Shown here piece after piece: positions 60,688 to 64,000 of a stretch of 64,000 bases of DNA (position 1 is the stretch's first letter; each line of letters starts with the position of its first letter). A model generated the notes under the pieces. The model made no database searches, was not told the DNA's origin, and was given only the letters and a program-made list of their open reading frames with translations. Location of the stretch: the NCBI RefSeq assembly GCF_963676735.1, contig NZ_OY781464.1, forward strand, positions 2,017,001 to 2,081,000, in the 5' to 3' direction. The translations under genes were made by a program, and so were the position numbers. Origin of the DNA: an uncultured Draconibacterium sp. (lineage in GTDB: Bacteria > Bacteroidota > Bacteroidia > Bacteroidales > Prolixibacteraceae).

Positions 60688-62775
60688 TTGATAGCATTCG
60701 GAATAAAATACTGGCTCATATTATTACCTGGCATTCTACTTTTTGCTGCAGGTATTTCATTGTTACTGTACGCAAACAAAAAGGCTAACAAAGAATTATC
60801 GAAACTTCAACGCGGCCTCCTGATGGCCTTAAGGTTTTCTTCGTTTTTTTTAATAGCTGTCTTGCTTTTATCCCCATTTATCAGAAATTTGAAGAAGGTT
60901 ACCCAAAACCCGGTAATTATTGCTGCCTGGGACAATTCCGGTTCGTTGGTTTCTTCTCCCGACTCGCTTCGTATAATGCAAACCATTCAAAACCAAAAGA
61001 AGTTGATTGAGGATGAACTGGGAGCTAATTTTGAACTGACTACGTATACATTCGGAGAGGAAGCCAGAACAAGCAAGGAACTTTATTTTACTGAAAAGGG
61101 ATCGGATTACAGCAATTTACTAACTACCGTAATTAACAACCATTTTAATCAGAATATTGGTGCTTTGCTAATTGTGGGCGATGGGATTTATAACCAGGGA
61201 AAGAATCCTGTAAATATACTCGACCAGGTAAGCTTTCCTATTTACACCATTGGATTTGGTGACACGACAATTGTTGCCGATGCCCGCATTCAAAATATAC
61301 GTGTTAACCGAACAGCGTTTTCAGGAAATAAATTTCCGGTGGAGGTTGATGCAATGTTTTCGAAATTACAAAACACCCCACTAAAACTCTCGCTTTTGTA
61401 CGAAAACCAGGTGTTGGAGCAGGTGGTTGTAACACCTGCAAATACCAATTATTTTTACTCAACACAGTTTATTGTTGAAGCCGGAACCGCCGGTTTAAAG
61501 CATTATTCAATTAAAATAGAAACTGCCAATAACGAACGAAATACAAAAAACAACCAGGCAAAGTTTGTGATCAATGTATTGGAGAACAAACAAAAAATAT
61601 TGCTTATCTCTAACGGCGTACACCCTGATGTTGGAGCCATAAAAAACACGCTCGAGGAGCAAAAAACTTACGACGTATCGGTTTTTACTGACGAACCATA
61701 TCCCAACGACATTAGCAGCTATAACCTGATAATTTTAAACCAGCTTCCCAGCACCGGAAAATCAATGGCAAGTGTTCTTGAAAAAGCTAAAAACCATCGT
61801 TTACCTGTTCTTTTTATCGTTGGTAGTTCGACGTTTTTACCACAGTTAAATGTATTAAACCAGGGTGCTGTAATTGAGCCGCTTGCCGGAAGTGGCGAAG
61901 AAGCCCAGCCCATTATAAACAACAGCTTTGCAACCTTTAATTTATCAGAAGAATTACACGAGCTTATTCCAAAATTACCACCATTACAGGTTTCGTTTGC
62001 CAATTATGAACTGAATCCGGAGTTTACCCCTTTGCTCTACCAAAAGCTAAAAAATATTCCAACCGGAAAACCATTGCTGGCCACGGGAAAAATAGATGGG
62101 CAAAAACGTGGTTTTATTTTTGGCGAAGGTATTTGGCGCTGGCGTTTGTTTGACTATTATCAAAACCAAAACCACATTCATTTTAACGAACTTGTAAATC
62201 AACTGGTACAATACCTGGCTTTACACGAAAATGAAGACAATTTTATTGTTGAGTTTAAGCCGGTTTACACTGAAATTGAAGATGTAGTTTTAACTGCGGA
62301 AGTATACAATGACGCCTTTGAGCAGATAGAATCAGAAGAAGTGAATATCGCATTAAAAAGCTCAAACGACGAAGAGTTTAAACTGACATTTGATGTACAA
62401 GGCAAAAATTACTACCTGAATGCTGGGCACCTTCCTCTTGGAGATTATAGTTTTGAGGCAGATGTAACCATCGGAAATGAATCGTTCACAGAAACGGGCA
62501 GTTTTACAGTAGTGCCGGTTAACATCGAAAATGTTATTACCCAAGCCAATCACAATTTGTTGTATCAATTATCGTCGGCAAGCGGCGGTAAATTTTATTT
62601 GCCCAATCAAACCAACCAGTTAATTAACGAGCTTCAACAATCCAATAAAATAAAAGTAACTACTTACTTTCAGGAAATGGTCAACGAACTGCTAAACCTT
62701 CGTTGGATTTTTCTTGTTTTATTGTTGCTGTTAAGTACGGAATGGTTTTTGAGAAAGTTCTGGGGTGTTTATTAA
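60688..62775 (+). CDS. large VWA-like membrane protein
   Basis: 695 residues; the start is a TTG at 60688 (MIAFGIKYW), as the next ATG would cut into the first TM pair. Two N-terminal TM helices (WLILLPGILLFAAGISLLLY and FSSFFLIAVLLLSPF), then a large extracytoplasmic region with a VWA-like start (VIIAAWDNSGSLVSS, with the D-x-S-x-S metal site) and a class I glutamine-amidotransferase-like segment (LIILNQLPSTGKS), and a C-terminal TM (WIFLVLLLLLSTEWFL). Families of this layout work with MoxR ATPases; none is adjacent. The 234 bp before it (60454-60687) carry AT-rich DNA and no gene. Confidence 0.75.
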   Translation: MIAFGIKYWLILLPGILLFAAGISLLLYANKKANKELSKLQRGLLMALRFSSFFLIAVLLLSPFIRNLKKVTQNPVIIAAWDNSGSLVSSPDSLRIMQTIQNQKKLIEDELGANFELTTYTFGEEARTSKELYFTEKGSDYSNLLTTVINNHFNQNIGALLIVGDGIYNQGKNPVNILDQVSFPIYTIGFGDTTIVADARIQNIRVNRTAFSGNKFPVEVDAMFSKLQNTPLKLSLLYENQVLEQVVVTPANTNYFYSTQFIVEAGTAGLKHYSIKIETANNERNTKNNQAKFVINVLENKQKILLISNGVHPDVGAIKNTLEEQKTYDVSVFTDEPYPNDISSYNLIILNQLPSTGKSMASVLEKAKNHRLPVLFIVGSSTFLPQLNVLNQGAVIEPLAGSGEEAQPIINNSFATFNLSEELHELIPKLPPLQVSFANYELNPEFTPLLYQKLKNIPTGKPLLATGKIDGQKRGFIFGEGIWRWRLFDYYQNQNHIHFNELVNQLVQYLALHENEDNFIVEFKPVYTEIEDVVLTAEVYNDAFEQIESEEVNIALKSSNDEEFKLTFDVQGKNYYLNAGHLPLGDYSFEADVTIGNESFTETGSFTVVPVNIENVITQANHNLLYQLSSASGGKFYLPNQTNQLINELQQSNKIKVTTYFQEMVNELLNLRWIFLVLLLLLSTEWFLRKFWGVY

Positions 62776-62794
62776 TTAAATTCAGTTGCGAGGT

Positions 62795-63841
62795 ATGCAT
62801 TTATCAAAATATACCAATTACATGGTGCTGGTTGGCATTGTTATTTTAAGCTATTCGTGTAGCTCAACAAAACGTATTTTGGTTGAATTTCCGCAGAAAC
62901 CCAAAAACGACATCCCTCAGAATATTCAAAGCCTTTTATTGGTCAACCGTACGGTTGACAACACTTACACTGATTTTCAGAAGGATTCTTTGCAACGAAT
63001 ATTTTACAAAAAGGACTTTAACCTGGATACAACAATTTTTGACCTCACCTCGGTTGACACTTCATTAGTGGCACTAGGCGAGTTACTGTTCGAGTCGGGA
63101 AGATTTGATTTTGTAATTCCTGAAAACCGACACTTGCCCGCCAGTAAAAATGCATTTTTTACCAGTGCGATGAATTGGAACGAGGTTAGGGAAATGTGCG
63201 AATTGTATAACACTGATGCAGTGCTCTCGATGGATATGTATAAAACCAGGGTAATTACCAAACTGGAAGAAGAATCGGTTTTTGACCCTAACCAGGGCTT
63301 TTTTATTTCGGCAGTTGGGGCACAAATGGTTGTGGTTTACGAAGCACTTTACAGACTTTATGACCCGCAAACTGAAAAAATCATTGCACGAGAAGTATTT
63401 AAAGACACCTTAATGTGGGAGGACATCGCATTAAATGTTCGCGATTTATTCTCCGACTTCACACCTGTTAAGCAGGCATTAACCGAAGCAGGAATTGCGC
63501 TTGCACTTGATTTTTCGGAGCAAATAAGCACGGGTTGGCGTAGCGAATACCGGATGATATTTAAAAGCGGAAGTGCGGAATTAAAACAAGCTGCCCTTTA
63601 TACCGATTCCAACGAGTGGGATAAAGCCATTGCAGCCTGGGAAAAAATTGCGCAAGGCTCTGTTTCAAAATCCGTAAAAAGCAAGGCGCTTTTTAATCTG
63701 GCCATTGCCTGCGAAATTGAAGGTGATATTGATTGCGCCATTCAAAAAGCGCTTGATTCATACAACACAGCCTATCATCCGTTAACGTACCAATACCTTG
63801 AGCTTCTGGAACGAAAGAAAAAGAACCTTAAAAAGCATTAA
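62795..63841 (+). CDS. DUF6340 lipoprotein
   Basis: 348 residues from the ATG at 62795, preceded by GAGG; an in-frame TTG at 62786 is rejected. Lipobox LSYSC. The body (IQSLLLVNRTVDN, LYNTDAVLSMDMYKT, RLYDPQTEKIIAREVFKDTLMW) is that of DUF6340, with a C-terminal TPR-like helical part (AWEKIAQGSVSKSVKSKALFN). Such lipoproteins may respond to cell-envelope state, but no function is established. It begins 20 bp after the VWA-type gene stop. Confidence 0.8.
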   Translation: MHLSKYTNYMVLVGIVILSYSCSSTKRILVEFPQKPKNDIPQNIQSLLLVNRTVDNTYTDFQKDSLQRIFYKKDFNLDTTIFDLTSVDTSLVALGELLFESGRFDFVIPENRHLPASKNAFFTSAMNWNEVREMCELYNTDAVLSMDMYKTRVITKLEEESVFDPNQGFFISAVGAQMVVVYEALYRLYDPQTEKIIAREVFKDTLMWEDIALNVRDLFSDFTPVKQALTEAGIALALDFSEQISTGWRSEYRMIFKSGSAELKQAALYTDSNEWDKAIAAWEKIAQGSVSKSVKSKALFNLAIACEIEGDIDCAIQKALDSYNTAYHPLTYQYLELLERKKKNLKKH

Positions 63842-63843
63842 AA

Positions 63844-64000
63844 ATGAACCGACTTCTCTTACTTCCGGTAATTGTAACTGCGCTGTCGGCGTGCACAGTT
63901 TACAAAGAATACCCGATAGAAATTTATAAACCCGGAGCTATTGCCTATCCCTCGAATACTGAAAATGTGGCCATTGTTTACCGCAACTTTAAATACATTG
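63844..64000 (+). CDS. second DUF6340-type lipoprotein, cut by the window end
   Basis: 52 residues visible: MNRLLLLPVIVTALSAC with lipobox LSAC, then YPIEIYKPGAIAYPSN and NVAIVYRNFKYI. The layout resembles the preceding protein's mature start, suggesting a tandem duplicate. It starts 2 bp after the preceding stop. The rest lies beyond the window. Confidence 0.7.
   Translation, partial: MNRLLLLPVIVTALSACTVYKEYPIEIYKPGAIAYPSNTENVAIVYRNFKYI

Overview
The window comes from a member of the Bacteroidota, probably an anaerobic or microaerophilic Bacteroidales/Marinilabiliales-type bacterium; the family level is inference. Support for the phylum: several sigma-ABfr style promoters (TAnnTTTG at -7, best case TTG-N19-TAATTTTG before the S41 protease), a tmRNA whose tag reads GENNYALAA, FecI/FecR/TonB-receptor and DUF4270 modules, Tat-exported Gfo/Idh oxidoreductases, Rex, and two S46/S9 peptidases. 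There is no rRNA or tRNA gene; the only stable RNA I can identify is tmRNA (ssrA).

Layout. 1-4.3 kb: a truncated S46 dipeptidyl peptidase, a 7TM sensor kinase and a beta-lactamase-fold lipoprotein. 4.5-12 kb: a minus-strand sugar oxidation cluster (tandem DUF1080 protein, three Tat-exported Gfo/Idh oxidoreductases, a DUF6807 protein and a leaderless ApbE-type flavin transferase) resembling 3-keto-glycoside catabolism. 12.2-25.3 kb: oligopeptidase, Na+/solute symporter, a three-gene kinase/regulator relay, Xaa-Pro aminopeptidase, Nudix hydrolase, esterase, and a LysM/periplasmic-binding-protein fusion. 25.5-31.6 kb: housekeeping genes (guaA, ctp-type protease, pnuC, cysE, a THUMP-domain RNA methyltransferase).

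31.6-37.4 kb is the most unusual part. Three tandem genes, too short for routine calling, encode 45-49 residue peptides with canonical double-glycine leaders and an almost invariant 17-residue acidic C-terminus. They are divergent from a secreted, membrane-anchored TPR-CHAT (caspase-like) protease. This is followed by an ECF sigma factor and a membrane anti-sigma-like protein carrying three and a half tandem anti-sigma-like repeats plus external TPRs. The peptide operon and the sigma operon share a bipartite promoter-like motif with identical spacing (GGGTTACC-N15-GAATA), which links them as one regulon. I propose a peptide/CHAT-protease/sigma-factor signalling or maturation system.

37.7-48.1 kb: a TonB protein, a Kelch-type lipoprotein, a DUF4270 plus beta-barrel pair (the barrel gene has a one-base frameshift), a LytTR regulator and a FecI-FecR-FecA-like cell-surface signalling operon. 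A second exact bipartite motif (GGTAGGGT-N14-CTGTATTAT) occurs twice around this operon, each copy followed by a related hairpin terminator; this suggests two small RNAs or attenuated leaders under ECF control. 48.1-57.9 kb: a GHMP sugar kinase with GalU, tmRNA with an IS3-type transposase relic beside it, a sugar isomerase, Rex, a fourth Gfo/Idh protein, an uncharacterised class I isoprenoid-synthase-like protein, YebC, and a kinase-RapZ fusion overlapping a 42-residue zinc ribbon. 57.9-64 kb: YdcF-like protein, M28 peptidase with PDZ domain, a large VWA-type membrane protein and two DUF6340-type lipoproteins, the last cut by the window edge.
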